Notes: generated from the letters alone by a model not told the origin. Shown: positions 33,600-45,140, numbered from the stretch's first letter. The stretch is DNA of 64,000 nucleotides from Prorocentrum cordatum (GCA_963575745.1 CAUYUJ010009391.1:184642-248641); one strand, 5' to 3'. Translations and numbers: made by a program.

Positions 33600-33960
33600 G
33601 CTTGGGCCTCCTGGGGCCTCCTGGGGCCTCCTGGGGACCTCCTGGGGCTTCCTCTTGGGCGTCCTGAGGTCTCCTGGACTCCACCTGGGCTTCCTGAAGC
33701 CTCTTGGGGCTCCCAGGGGGGGATATCTGACACGTGGCCGTTGGGCCCCCCAAAATGGGGGGGGAAGGGGCACAAGAGCAGGAACAAAAATCAACGAATC
33801 GGCACCGGATGTGTATCAACTTGACACGTTCTGAACGGAGGCCTCCTGGGGCCTCCTGGGAGCCTCCTGGGAATCTCCTGGGGACCCCTGGGGCCTGTCC
33901 TGGGCGTCCTGCGGCCTCCTGAAGCTCTCTGGTGCCTCCTGGGGCTCCCAGGGTCCCAGG
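33600..33960 (+). repeat. CTCCTGGGGC minisatellite
   Basis: Units of GGGGCCTCCTGG at 33605-33720 and 33840-33955 flank about 110 bp of unrelated DNA that includes ATTTTGGGG-like and AAATGGGGGG blocks. GGGGGGATATCTGACACGTGG and GGGGAGATATGTAACATGTGG follow each half, so the whole is a duplicated unit. Confidence 0.75.
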
Positions 33961-33999
33961 GGAGATATGTAACATGTGGTCTTCTGGGCCCTCAGGCTG

Positions 34000-34920
34000 G
34001 ACCACCTCTTGCGCGGCATCTGGGAGCTCAGAGTTGCGAGAATGTCTTGTGCGAAACGCGCCAGACCACCTTGCGCACGGCATCTCAGAGCTCAGAGTTG
34101 CGAGGATGTCTCAGGCGAGACGGGCTGGACCACCTCGCGCAGGGCATCTCGGAGCCCAGAGTTGCGAGGATGTCTCAGGCGAAACGGGCTGGACCACGTC
34201 GCGCGCAGCATCTCCGAGGTCAGAGTTGCGAGGATGTCTCAGGCGAAATGGGCTGGACCACCTCTTGCGCGGCATCTGGGAGCTCAGAGTTTCGAGGATG
34301 TCTCAGGCGAAACGAGCCAGACCACCTCGCGCGCGGCATCTGGGAGCTCAGAGTTTGGAGGACGTCTCAGACGAAACTGGCCAGACCGCCTCTCGCGCGG
34401 CATCTCGGGATGCAAAAGTGTGAGGATGTCTCAAGCGAAACGGGCCAGACCACCTCTCGCGCGGCATCTCGGGGCTCAGAGTTTGGAGGATGTCTCAAGC
34501 GAAACGGGCCAGACCACCTCTCGCGCGGCATCAGAGAGCGCAGAGTTGCGAGGATGTCTCAGGCAACCCGGGCCGGACCACCTCGCGCACGGCATATCAG
34601 GGCTCAGAGTTTCGAGGATCTCTCAGGCGAAACGCGCCGGACCACCTCGCGCACGGCATCTCAGAGCTCAGAGTTTCGAGGATGTCTCAGGCGAAATGGG
34701 CTGGACCACCTCGCGCGCGGCATCTGGGAGCTCAGAGTTTGGAGGATGTCTCAGGCGAAACGGGCCGGACCACCTCTCGCGCGGCATCTGGAAGCTCAGA
34801 GTTTGGAGGATGTCTCACGCGAAACGCCCAATCCCGGACAACTCAGAAACGAGATTTGTGAGGATGTCTCAGGCGAAACGGCCTGGACCACCAATTTGTT
34901 TGAGGACGTCTTTGCTTTGA
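34000..34920 (+). repeat. About 66-bp satellite, main array, 14 copies
   Basis: Successive units are centred on GAGGATGTCTCAGGCGAAAC with spacing of 64-67 bp. Long open frames (up to 314 codons) are translations of the array. Confidence 0.9.
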
Positions 34921-35214
34921 ATTCCCTCGGCCGGAGTTAGCTTCTATCACAACAGCACCCCGTTCAGCAAGCTGTCTGGGGAAAAACTGCTTGGAGTGAA
35001 ATGCAATAGCGAGGTCGCTCTCGAGCGCAAGTGGGGTTGCCACACCTTGCGATGTGTGTACCAGGGCCCCCCAGGAACAGGAGGCCCGACTTGGATGCCG
35101 GAAGAGGCTCCAGAAGGCCCCAAGATTGTGAGTGTTGTGTGTGTGTGTGTGTGTGATGTGTGCTCTATGTTGTGCGTGTTTTCTGTGCGTGTGTATATTA
35201 TGTTTGTCTAACAG

Positions 35215-35420
35215 GAGGCCCCAGGAGGCTCCAGGAGGCTCTCAGGAGGCCCCAGGAGGCTCCAGCAGGCCCGAGAGGCTCCAGGAGGCCGCAGGAGGCC
35301 CCAGGAGACCCCAGGAGGTTCCAGGAGACCCCCAGGAGGCTCCGTACAGAAAGCCCCAGGAGACCCCAGGAGGTTCCAGGAGGCCACCAGGAGGCTCCGA
35401 GGCGGGGTCTGGGGTACCAG
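35215..35420 (+). repeat. GAGGCTCCAGGAGGCCCC minisatellite
   Basis: Imperfect 9-18-bp units, the reverse-complement class of the 33.6 kb tract. It is preceded by a GT-rich stretch (35130-35170) and followed at 35450 by a single copy of the GAATGTCTCAGGCGAAAC core. Confidence 0.8.
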
Positions 35421-35619
35421 AAGGTATGTCGGGGCTCGATTTTGGGAGAATGTCTCAGGCGAAACCGCCATTCTCTGAGAATCGGGGTCACAATCATTGA
35501 AATTTCAATGTGCTTTTGAAGGTTTTATGTTAACATGTTGATTTTCCCATGTGTTTTTCCCCACATGCTTCGTGGGGTTCTGGTTTTCTTCCCTGCCGCG
35601 CCGCACCCGCGACACTCAC

Positions 35620-35806
35620 ACACACACACACACACCTCACTCTTCGTACAGCACAGCTCAGCACAGCACAGCACATCACAGCACAGCACAGCACAGCTCA
35701 GCTCAGCTCAGCACAGCACACAGCTCAGCTCAGCTCAGCACACAGCACAGCTCAGCACAGCTCAGCACAGCCCAGCACGGCTCAGCTCAGCACAGCACAG
35801 CACAGC
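35620..35806 (+). repeat. CA repeat and CAGCACAGCTCAG minisatellite
   Basis: A short CA tract then alternating CAGCACAG and CAGCTCAG units that run directly into the 89/90-bp satellite. Confidence 0.9.
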
Positions 35807-38800
35807 TCGTGGCACTTTCTCGACACCACAGGGGGTGCGCAGGGGTTGGTCTCTCAGCTCGGCCGCTATCCACGACACTGGCGCAAAGCCTAGCAGGCGT
35901 GGCACTCTCTCGACACTACAGGGGGTGCGCAGGGGGTGGTCTCTCAGCTCGGCCGCTAGCCACGACACTGGCGCAAAGCCTAGCAGGCGTGGCACTTTCT
36001 CGACACCACAGGGGGTGCGCAGGGGGTGGTCTCTCAGCTCGGCCGCTATCCACGACACTGGCGCAAAGCCTAGCAGGCGTGGCACTTTCTCGACACCACA
36101 GGGGGTGCGCAGGGGGTGGTCTCTCAGCTCGGCCGCTATCCACGACACTGGCGCAAAGCCTAGCAGGCGTGGCACGAGGGGGTGCGCAGGGGTGTCTGAC
36201 TATACGCACAGCAGGCTAGCAGGCGTGGCACTTTTCGACACCACAGGGGGTGCGCAGGGGTGGTCTCTCACCGCGGTCTCTATACGCCCCAGTCGTCCAG
36301 GCATAGCAGGCGTGGCACTTTCTCGACACACACAGGGAGTGCGCAGGGGGTGGTCTCTCACCGCGGTCTCTATACGCCCCAGTCGTCCAGGCATAGCAGG
36401 CGTGTCACTTTCTCGACACCACAGGGGGTGCGCAGGGGGTGGTCTCTCACGCGGTCTCTATACGCCCCAGTCGCCCAGGCATAGCAGGCGTGGCACTTTC
36501 TCGACACCACAGGGGGTGCGCAGGGGGTGGTCTCTCACCGCGGTCTCTATACGCCCCAGTCGTCCAGGCATAGCAGGCGTGGCAACTTTCTCGACACCAC
36601 AGGGGGTGCGCAGGGGGTGGTATCTCACCGCGGTCTCTATACGCCCCAGTCGTCCAGGCATAGCAGGCGTGGCACTTTCTCGACACCCAGGGGGTGCGCA
36701 GGGGGTGGTCTCTCACCGCGGTCTCTATACGCCCCAGTCGTCCAGGCTAGGCAGGCGTGGCACTTTCTCGAACCACAGGGGGTCGAAGGGGGTGGTCTTC
36801 ACCGGTCCCTGTACGCACAGTCGTCCAGGCAAGCACGCGTTTCTCGACACCACAGGGGGTGCGCAGGGGGTGGTCTCTCACCGCGGTCTCTATACGCCCC
36901 AGTCGTCCAGGCATAGCAGGCGTGGCACTTTCTCGACACCACAGGGGGTGCGCAGGGGGTGGTCTCTCACCGCGGTACGCCCCAGTCGTCCAGGCAAAGC
37001 AGGCGTGGCACTTTCTCGACACCACAGGGGGTCCGCAGGGGGTGGTCTCCCAACGCGGTCTCTATACGCCCCTGTCGCCCAGGCATAGCAGGCGTGGCAC
37101 TTTCTCGACACCACAGGGGGTGCGCAGGGGGTGGTCTCTCACCGCGGTCTCTATACGCCCCAGTCGTCCAGGCATAGCAGGCGTGGCACTTTCTCGACAC
37201 CACAGGGGGTGCGCAGGGCGTGGTCTCTCACCGCGGTCTCTATACGCCCCAGTCGTCCATGCATAGCAGGCGTGGCACTTTCTCGACACCACAGGGGGTG
37301 CGCAGGGGGTGGTCTCTCACCGCGGTCTCTATACGCCCCAGTCGTCCAGGCATAGCAGGCGTGGCACTTTCTCGACACCACAGGGGGTGCGCAGGGGGTT
37401 GTCTCTCACCGCGGTCTATACGCCCCAGTCGTCCAGGCATAGCAGGCGTGGCACTTTCTCGACACCACAGGGGGTGCGCAGGGGGTGGTCTCTCACCGCG
37501 GTCTCTATAGGGGGGGCGCAGAGGGTGGTCCCTCAGCGCGGCCTCTATCCGTGACACGCTCGCAGATCGTGGCAGGAGTGGCACTTGCTCGACACCACAG
37601 GGGTTGCGCAGAGGGTGGTCCCTCAGCGCGGCCTCTATCCGTGACACGCTCGCAGGGCGTGGCAGGAGTGGCACTTTCTCGACACCACAGGGGGTGCGCA
37701 GAGGGTGGTCTCTCACCGCGTCTTCTATACGCCCCAGTCGTCCAGGCATAGCAGGCGTGGCACTTTCTCGACACCACAGGGGGTGCGCAGGGGGTGGTCT
37801 CTCACCGCGGTCTCTATACGCCCCAGTCGTCCATGCATAGCAGGCGTGGCACTTTCTCTACACCGCAGGGGGTGCGCAGGGGGTGGTCTCTCACCGCGGT
37901 CTCTATACGCCCCAGTCGTCCAGGCATAGCAGGCGTGGAACTTTCTCTACACCGCAGGGGGTGCGCAGGGGTGGGTCTCTCACCGCGGTCTCTATATGCC
38001 CCAGTCGTCCAGCATAGCAGTCGTGGAACTTTTCACACCACAGGGGGTGCGCAGGGGGTGAGTCCCCCACCGCGATCTCTATACGCCCCGCCGTCCACGG
38101 CTAGCAGGGCGTGGCACTTTCTACGACACCACATGGGGGTTGAGCAGGGGGTGGTTTCCCTCACCGCGGTTTCATCTATACGCCACAGTTCGTTCAGGCA
38201 TAACCAGCAGGGCGTGGCACTTTCTCGACAGCACAGGGGGTGAGCAGGGGTTGGTCCCCCACCGCGATCTCTATATTACGTTTCCCAGTCGTTCCAGGCA
38301 TAGCAGGCGGGCACTTTCCCGACCACCACAGGGGGTGCGAAGGGGGGTTGGTCTCTCACGCGGTCTTCTATAAGCACCCAGTCGTCCAAGCACAGCAGGC
38401 GTGGCACTTTCTCGACAACCAACATCGAGGGCGGCAGGGGGTAGGTATCTCACGGGCCACCTAAGCCCCAGTCGTTACAGCAAAAAGCAGGCGTGCAATT
38501 CTTGACAACCACAGGGCTGTGCGGCAGGGGACTTCTCTCCACGCGGTCTCTATACGCCCCCGTTCGTTCCCAGGATAGCAGGCGTGGCACTTTCTCGACA
38601 CCAAAGGGGCGTGCGCAGGGGGTGGTCTCTCACCGCGTCTCTCCATACGCCCCAGTCGTCCAGGCATAAGCAGGCGTGGCGCTTTCTCGACACCACAGGG
38701 GGTGCGCAGGGGGTGGGCTCTCACCGCGGTCTCTATACGCCCCAGTCGTCCAGGCATAGCAGGCGTGGCACTTTCTCGACACCACAGGGGGTGCGCAGGG

Positions 38801-39165
38801 GGTGGTCTCTCACCGCGGGCCCCAGTCGTCCAGGCATAGCAGGCGTGGCACTTTCTCGACACCACAGGGGGTGCGCAGGGGGTGGTCTCTCACCGCGGTC
38901 TCTATACGCCCCAGTCGTCCAGGCATAGCAGGCGTGGCACTTTCTCGACACCACAGGGGGTGCGCAGGGGGTGGTCTCTCACCGCGGTCTCTATACGCCC
39001 CAGTCGTCCAGGCATAGCAGGCGTGGCACTTTCTCGACACCACAGGGGGTGCGCAGGGGGTGGTCTCTCACCGCGGTCTCTATACGCCCCAGTCGTCCAG
39101 GCATAGCAGGCGTGGCACTTTCTCGACACCATGGGGGGTGCGCAGGGGGTGGAGTCTACCAGGGC
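35807..39165 (+). repeat. 89/90-bp satellite, about 37 copies, three subfamilies
   Basis: Shared half: CTTTCTCGACACCACAGGGG, GTGCGCAGGGGGTGGTCTCTC. The other half defines subfamilies. Type A (AGCTCGGCCGCTATCCACG, period exactly 90 bp) forms the first four copies to about 36180. Type B (ACCGCGGTCTCTATACGCCC, period 89 bp) makes up most of the rest. Type C (AGCGCGGCCTCTATCCGTG) has two copies at 37510-37680. Copies at 37131, 37220 and 37309 are almost identical, whereas 37970-38580 is full of single-base insertions and deletions. Frames of up to 517 codons arise only because the unit has few stops. Confidence 0.95.
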
Positions 39166-39214
39166 GTAGTGCGCGTCACTTGTTCTTGAGGCCACAGGGG
39201 TACGCAAGCAGGGG

Positions 39215-39280
39215 GGGCACCATCATCATCATCATTATCATCATCATCATCAACATCATCAGCATTATCATCCTCAAGAA
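39215..39280 (+). repeat. ATC microsatellite
   Basis: ATC/ATT repeats just after the satellite. Confidence 0.9.
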
Positions 39281-39459
39281 TTGTAGTCACCCTGGCTCAT
39301 GTCTGCTCAGACCGCGCGATATGTGATCGCGGGCGACTGCTAGTGACTTTCCGTCAAAGGTACGGCCCCCGTCATGGCGCCCAAATGCGCCATGGCCGCG
39401 CTGCCACCGCCGTGCGAGCAGCTCAAGAAATCAATACTCGAGATGGGCGCCGAGGTGAA

Positions 39460-39890
39460 TGAAACGAGTTTGGAGGAGTTGGGAGGAGGAGTTGAGAGGA
39501 GTGCGGAGGAGTGCAGAAAGATGAATACATAAGGATGTGAGAGGATGAGTTGAGAGCGGTGCGGAGGAGTTGAGGGAAGTGCGGGGGAATAGAGAGGAGT
39601 GCGGAGGAGTTGAGAGGATTGGGTGGGGCGAGGAGGAGGAGGACGACGACGACGACGATGACCACGAGTGCGGCGACGTGTACGACGAGCACTACGAGCG
39701 CAACGAGTAGGACGACGACGAGTGCGACGACGAGTGCGACGAGCACGACGACGAATGCGAGGACGAGTACGATGGCGAGGCACGACGACGAGTACGATGA
39801 CGAGTAAAACGATAGAACGGCAACGAGTACGACGACGAGTACGACGAGTACGACGACGAGTGCGACAAGTACGACGATTCGCGACGAGGG
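39460..39890 (+). repeat. GAGGAGTTGAGAGGAGTGCG and GACGACGAGTAC repeats
   Basis: A purine-rich irregular repeat (39460-39630) followed by a GAC/GAG/TAC repeat (39630-39890). Frames encode Thr/Ser/Val/Arg-rich low complexity. Confidence 0.85.
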
Positions 39891-40009
39891 TTTAGAACGC
39901 AGGATTGCGCAAATATGATAATGACAAGCAAACACATAAGATTAAACATCAGTATGTGGGGTTCCTCGGTAGCGCAATTTGACCCTGACGTCACGATCTG
40001 TGCAAGGGG

Positions 40010-40060
40010 TGCCACCGATTTTCAGAATTTCGAAGATGTCCCTAGCGAAACGGCCAGCAA
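40010..40060 (+). repeat. Single copy of the GATGTC-GCGAAAC core
   Basis: CAGAATTTCGAAGATGTCCC then TAGCGAAACGG. It matches the reverse complement of the last unit of the 24.3-25.1 kb array (near 25082-25115) better than the other arrays. Confidence 0.6.
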
Positions 40061-40124
40061 AAATCGCGAACGCGGCGCGTACGCATCTATCGCCTCTGAG
40101 CTCTACTCCCTCGGAGAGGTGCGT

Positions 40125-40219
40125 ATGATTATATATACATATTTATATGTACACACATAAATATTTATATATATACACATAAGAGAACGGAATATGAAAC
40201 AGAACGAGAAATATAAATA

Positions 40220-40277
<58 letters not shown>

Positions 40278-40291
40278 GAGAGAGAGAGAAA

Positions 40292-40326
<35 letters not shown>

Positions 40327-40800
40327 GAGGGAGAGAAAGAGATAGAGAGGGATGGATTGGGAGGGGAGGAGGAGGAGGAGGAGGAGGAGGAGGAGGAGGA
40401 GGGAGGAGGAGGAGGAGGAAGGAGGAGGAGGAGGAGGAGGAGGAGGAGGAGGAGGAGGAGGAGGAGGAGGAGGAGGAGGAGGAGGAGGAGGAGGAGGAGG
40501 AGGAGGAGGAGGAGGGGGAGGAGGAGGAGGAGGAGGAGGAGGAGGAGGAGGAGGAGGAGGAGGAGGAGGAGGAGGAGGAGGAAGAGGAAGAAGAAAAAGA
40601 AAGAAGAAGAAGAAGAAGAAGAAGAAGAAGAATAAGAATAATAATAATAATAAGAAGAATAAGAAGAATAAGAAGAAGAATAAGAAGAAGAAGAAACAGA
40701 AAAAGAAAAAGAAGAAGAGGAGGAGGAGGAGGAGGAGGAGGAGGAGGAGGAGGAGGGGGAGGGGGAGGGGGAGGGGGAGGAGGACGAGGAGGAGGATGCC
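40125..40800 (+). repeat. TA-rich island, then GA, GAG and GAA microsatellites
   Basis: TATATA-rich stretch (40125-40185), GA dinucleotides (40222-40350), GAG repeats (40360-40590), GAA/AAT repeats (40590-40710) and GAG/GGGGGA repeats (40715-40790). One of the longest homopurine tracts in the window, about 560 bp. Confidence 0.95.
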
Positions 40801-40815
40801 CCTGACACCTGCCCC

Positions 40816-41712
40816 TTGACCCCCGCGAGGGCAGACGACGGAAGCAGCAGCAGGCTATCCGTGGCCACGTCTGCCCCACCCCCTTCGGCGAGGCTGGAGA
40901 GGCCTCGGGGGTGCCGCCGAGCTGCCCCCCCACGCGCGGCGACTGTGCGCCCCCCCCCCCCCGGCCGCGCCGCCGCCGGCATCGCCGTCTTCGTCCGCCG
41001 CCCGCCGCCGCCGTCGTCCGCCCGCCTCCACCGATCGGGGGAGCGTAAGACCCGGGTTCGCCAGGACTCGGGTTCGCCATCGTTTTTTGACGACAGGGAC
41101 TCGGATTTTGACGAGCAGGAGTTTCGTGGGATGTCTGCAGCGGGAGGCCTCGACAAAATGCAGGCTCGGCTTCGTCATTTTTTTGACGACCTCGTCGGGG
41201 ATTTCCGAGTCCCCTGTACCCGGGTCTTACGCCCTCCTGAACCGAGCGCGTCCCACAACTCGCAAAGTGCCTGCACGCAAACGCCAGGGAGAAAACATGC
41301 TCGGCTCGACGTGGCGGATGGTGAGCCCCCCGGGCGGATCCAGGCCACCTGCGAGCAGTCAGTTACTTACTTTGCGAGTAGTGGAGCGCGCTTGTTTCTG
41401 TCTCCCCGAGGCTCGGGGATCGGTCTTGGCCCACCCTGGCCTCTTGGGCCTCCGGGCGCCGTGGTCGATCTTGGCCCGCCTGGGCTTTTGGGGCCTCGCG
41501 AGGCCCTCTTCGGGCCAGCGGGCATACGAACACATGTGATATTTCATTCGGGGGGGGGAGCCTCTCCTGAACTGGCCCGCCCCCCCCCCCGGGCCTTCCT
41601 GGGCAGCCCGAGAGGCTGCCGAAAGGTCTCTGGCACGGAACTCTGTGGCCATTGTCGGGCGCGTGGTGGGTCGAGGCCTCGCTCGTGTGCCGAGCCCTGC
41701 TCTCCCCTCTGA
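40816..41712 (+). CDS. Hypothetical frame overlapping an inverted-repeat element
   Basis: A 298-codon frame without a domain. Residues about 90-135, SPSFFDDRDSDFDEQEFRGM and on, look natural, but they coincide with the inverted-repeat element at 41043-41232, so the protein-like look may be an effect of the element. The start assigned here is not an ATG supported by any signal. The rest is Pro/Arg/Ser-rich. A real gene is unlikely. Confidence 0.15.
   Translation: MTPARADDGSSSRLSVATSAPPPSARLERPRGCRRAAPPRAATVRPPPPGRAAAGIAVFVRRPPPPSSARLHRSGERKTRVRQDSGSPSFFDDRDSDFDEQEFRGMSAAGGLDKMQARLRHFFDDLVGDFRVPCTRVLRPPEPSASHNSQSACTQTPGRKHARLDVADGEPPGRIQATCEQSVTYFASSGARLFLSPRGSGIGLGPPWPLGPPGAVVDLGPPGLLGPREALFGPAGIRTHVIFHSGGGASPELARPPPRAFLGSPRGCRKVSGTELCGHCRARGGSRPRSCAEPCSPL
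41043..41232. mobile_element. Inverted-repeat element, 190 bp
   Basis: The left end GCGTAAGACCCGGGT and the right end ACCCGGGTCTTACGC are perfect 15-bp inverses. The match continues inward through GGACTCGG and CCGAGTCC. TTTTTTGACGAC occurs near both ends in direct orientation. A MITE or fold-back type is likely; no target duplication is apparent. Confidence 0.7.
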
Positions 41713-41824
41713 GCTCGCGTCCTCCCCGTCCGCCCGTCGTCCTCGCCGTCGTTTTCTTGCCTTTCCCCCCGCGAGGAGAAGGCAACGAGATGGGGGAGGA
41801 GCTGGAAGAACGCGAGGAGGGGGA

Positions 41825-41868
41825 GGAGGTGATTATGATGATGATGCTGATGCTGATGCTGATGCTGA

Positions 41869-41902
<34 letters not shown>

Positions 41903-42879
41903 GGTGATGATGATGGTGATGATGATGATGGTGGTGATGATGATTCGTATGATACTGATGATGATGCTGATGGTGAGGACGAGGATGATGATGATATGAT
42001 GATGATGATGAGGATGATGAAGGTGATGGTGATGGTGATGCTGATACTGATGATGCTGATGCTCACGATTATAATGATGATGACGATGATGCTGATGATG
42101 GTGATGATGGTGGTGGTGATGATGATGATGGCGGTGATGATGATGCGCATGATGCTGATGATGCTGATGATGAGGATGATGGTGGTGGTGGCGGTGATGG
42201 TGATGGTGGTGCTGATGCTTATGATGCTGATGGAGTTGATGATGATGATGATGATGATTCTGATGAGGAGGATGACGATGATGATAATGGTGGTGATGAT
42301 GATGATGGTGATGATGATGCGTATGATTCTGATTATGATGATGCTGATGATGAGGATTTGGATGATGATGGTGATATGATGATGATGATGATGATGAGGA
42401 TGATGACGGTGATGGTGATGCTGATGTTGATGCTGATGATGCTGATGCTGATGATGATGATTATGATGATGATGGTGGTGGTGGTGATGGTGATTATGAT
42501 GGTGGTGATGATGCTGATGCGTATGATACTGATGATGATGCTGATGATGAGGATGAGGATGAAGATGATATGATGGTGATGATGAGGATGAGGAATGATG
42601 ACGGTGATGATGATGGTGATGCTGATGCTGATGATGCTGATGCTGATGCTGATGATGATTCTGATGCGGAGGATGATGCTGGTGATGATGATGATTATGA
42701 TGATGATGATGGTGGTGGTGGTGGTGGTGGTCATGATGGTGGTGGTGATGATGATGGTGATGCTGCGTATGATACTGATGATGATGTTGATGATGAGGAT
42801 GGGGGTGACGAGGATATGCTGATGATGAGGATGATGACGGTGATGGTGATGCTGATGCTGATGCTGATGATGTTGATGC

Positions 42880-42917
<38 letters not shown>

Positions 42918-43197
42918 ATGATGTGGGTGACGATGATGATGATGATTCTGATGATGTTGATGTTGACCATGATGCTGATGATGATGATGGTGATGGTGAT
43001 GGTGGTGGTGGTGATGACTGTGGTGATGATGATGATGATGCGTATGATACTGATGATGATGCTGATGATGAGGATGAGGATGATGGTAACATGATGATGA
43101 TGAAGATGATGACGGTGATCGTGACGGTGGTGCTGATGTTGATGATGCTGTTGCTGATGATGATGCTGCTGATGATGATTATGATTGGGAGGATGAC

Positions 43198-43234
<37 letters not shown>

Positions 43235-44115
43235 CTGATGATGATGATGATGATGATGACGGTGGTGGTGGTGGTTGAGGTGGTGGTGAGGATGATTGTG
43301 GTGATGATGCGTATGATACTGATCATGATGGTGACGATGAGGATGAGGATTATGATGATGCTGACGATGATGATGATGAACATGCTGACGGTGATGGTGA
43401 TGGTGATGCTGATGCTGTTGATGATGCTGATGCTGCTGATGGTGATGATTATGATGAGGAGGATTCTGACGATGATGCTGACGATGCTGATGATGGTGGT
43501 GGTGGTGGTAGTGATGATGATGGTCGTGGTGATGATGATGCGTATGATACTGATGATGATGATGATGCTGATGATGCTGATGCTGAGGATGATGATGATG
43601 ATGATGGTATTATTATGATGATGATGAGGATGATGCCGGTGATGGTGATGGTGATGTTGATGCTGATGATGCTGATGCTGATGATGATGATTATGATGAG
43701 GACGATGGCGATGATGATGCCGATGATGATGGTGGTGGTGGTGGTGTCGGTGCTGATGATGGTGGTGATCATGATGCGTATGGTGCTGATGATGCTGATT
43801 GGTGAGGATGAGGATGATGATGATGACGACGGTGATGGTGAAGGTGACGCTGATGCTGATGATGCTGATGCTGATGCTGATGATGATGATGATGCTGATG
43901 CTGATGCTGATGATGATGATGATGCTGATGATGATGATTATGATGAGGATGCCGATGATGTTGACCATGATGATGATGATGATGATGATGCTGATGATGC
44001 TGACGATGATGATGATGCTGATGATGATGATGATGAAGAATAATATGCTGATGCTGATGTTGCTGCTGCGGATGATGATGTTGATGATGCTGATGCTGAT
44101 GATGAGGATAATCAT
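41825..44115 (+). repeat. 2.3-kb imperfect GAT microsatellite
   Basis: Continuous GAT-phase repeat with GGT, GCT, GAG and TAT interruptions. Higher-order units are visible: a block containing GCGTATGATACTGATGATGA followed by GATGAGGATG recurs roughly every 200-280 bp. All frames are Met/Asp/Ile/His low complexity. Confidence 0.95.
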
Positions 44116-44175
44116 GGTGATCATGATCATCAGTGTTATGATGGTGATCACGGATTCCCTTCGGGGATCATCCGT

Positions 44176-44207
<32 letters not shown>

Positions 44208-44250
44208 GGTTATGATGGTGATCATGTTGTTGCTGGTGGTGGTTGTAAGT

Positions 44251-44395
44251 GAAGGGGCCCAGAGACACAAACAACGTGACACAATTAACTGGATTCCGAA
44301 TATTTCCCATATTTTCTGTGTGTTGTCTTCCCCCCACTTCCATATTTTCCTGGGAGTCGATGATTCGTTGTGTCTGCGTGTTTTTTCATCTCCTG
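44251..44395 (+). repeat. Dispersed repeat, GGGGCCC-GGACACAAA family (copy 2)
   Basis: Starts GAAGGGGCCCAGAGACACAA and passes through CTTCCCCCCACTTCCATATT to GGGAGTCGATGATTCG. Homologous to 14185-14345. Confidence 0.6.
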
Positions 44396-44597
44396 AGTAA
44401 GTGATGGTGATGCAGATGCTAATGATGTGGAAGAGGAGGTGGAGGAGAAGAAGGCCGTGGAGGAGAAAGAAGACTATTGGGAGGGGTGGGGGAAGGAGGA
44501 GGAGGAGGACGAGGGATGAGGATGGAGTCCTCTTGTTTTTCTCCCTCCGAGGAGGAGCAGGACCCATACCTCTGACGGCGACGGCGTGAGGAACAAA

Positions 44598-44714
44598 CAC
44601 CCCGACCCCGACATTCAGCGTTTACTAAACGGCCCTGGGCGTTTACTAAACAGCCCTGCCCTGTTCGATTCCTGCTTTGTGCGCGGTTACTAAATGGCTT
44701 CGCCCGTCGGGGTG
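44598..44714 (+). mobile_element. MITE-like element, CACCCCGAC family (copy 1)
   Basis: Ends CACCCCGAC and GTCGGGGTG are inverse; the inner part GCGTTTACTAAAC also has an inverse near the right end (GGTTACTAAATGGC). It aligns throughout with 53842-53957, including CCCTGCCCTGTTCGATTCCT. About 117 bp. Confidence 0.65.
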
Positions 44715-44739
44715 CTTATCATGAGGGCGGATTTTCTGA

Positions 44740-45140
44740 AGGTTAAGTTGGACCTTTTCTCATCCAGGGTCGATTTTTGACTGTTTCTGGTCCCGTTGAA
44801 GGCTCCCTGAGGCCAAAGAGGGCAAATGACCTCCCGCCGTAATTGTTTTTTGTTGGAGCGAGAGGAGGTCCAGGGAGGGAGAGATGGTGCAGGAGGAGGA
44901 GGAGGAGGATAATTTGGAGGATGCGGCGGAGGAGCAGAAGGTGGAGCAGGAGGGAGGAGGAGGATGTATTTCCGATTCTTAATTCATATTCGTATGAAAA
45001 AGGTACCACGTGGCTCTCCAGATATTTAGATGTTGTTTCATCCCGACTCGTTTTTTGATTGCCCCCGGGCTTGACGAGGGCCCTCAGTGACCAAAGGGGT
45101 CGAAGAACCTCCCGTCGGGATTTGGTTCTTTCGCAGCGAG
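44740..45140 (+). repeat. Diverged duplication with GAG tract
   Basis: Two segments (44745-44870 and 45010-45140) share the order of GACTGTTTCTGG/GACTCGTTTTTTGATT, CCCTGAGGCCAAAG/CCTCAGTGACCAAAG, and GACCTCCCGCCG/AACCTCCCGTCG; a GAG tract lies between. No gene seen. Confidence 0.5.

Noticed and set aside
35535-37088. 517-codon plus-strand open frame
   Set aside because: It is a translation of the 89/90-bp satellite, whose unit happens to lack stops in several phases.
35807-39165. CRISPR-like regular array
   Set aside because: Units are contiguous repeats without unique spacers, in a eukaryotic-type sequence, with no cas genes.
42916-44343. 475-codon minus-strand frame rich in Ile and His
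   Set aside because: Produced by the GAT microsatellite.
44663-44672. GTTCGATTCC, like a tRNA T-arm (also at 53906-53915)
   Set aside because: It lies inside the CACCCCGAC inverted-repeat elements. No acceptor stem or anticodon arm could be built around it.
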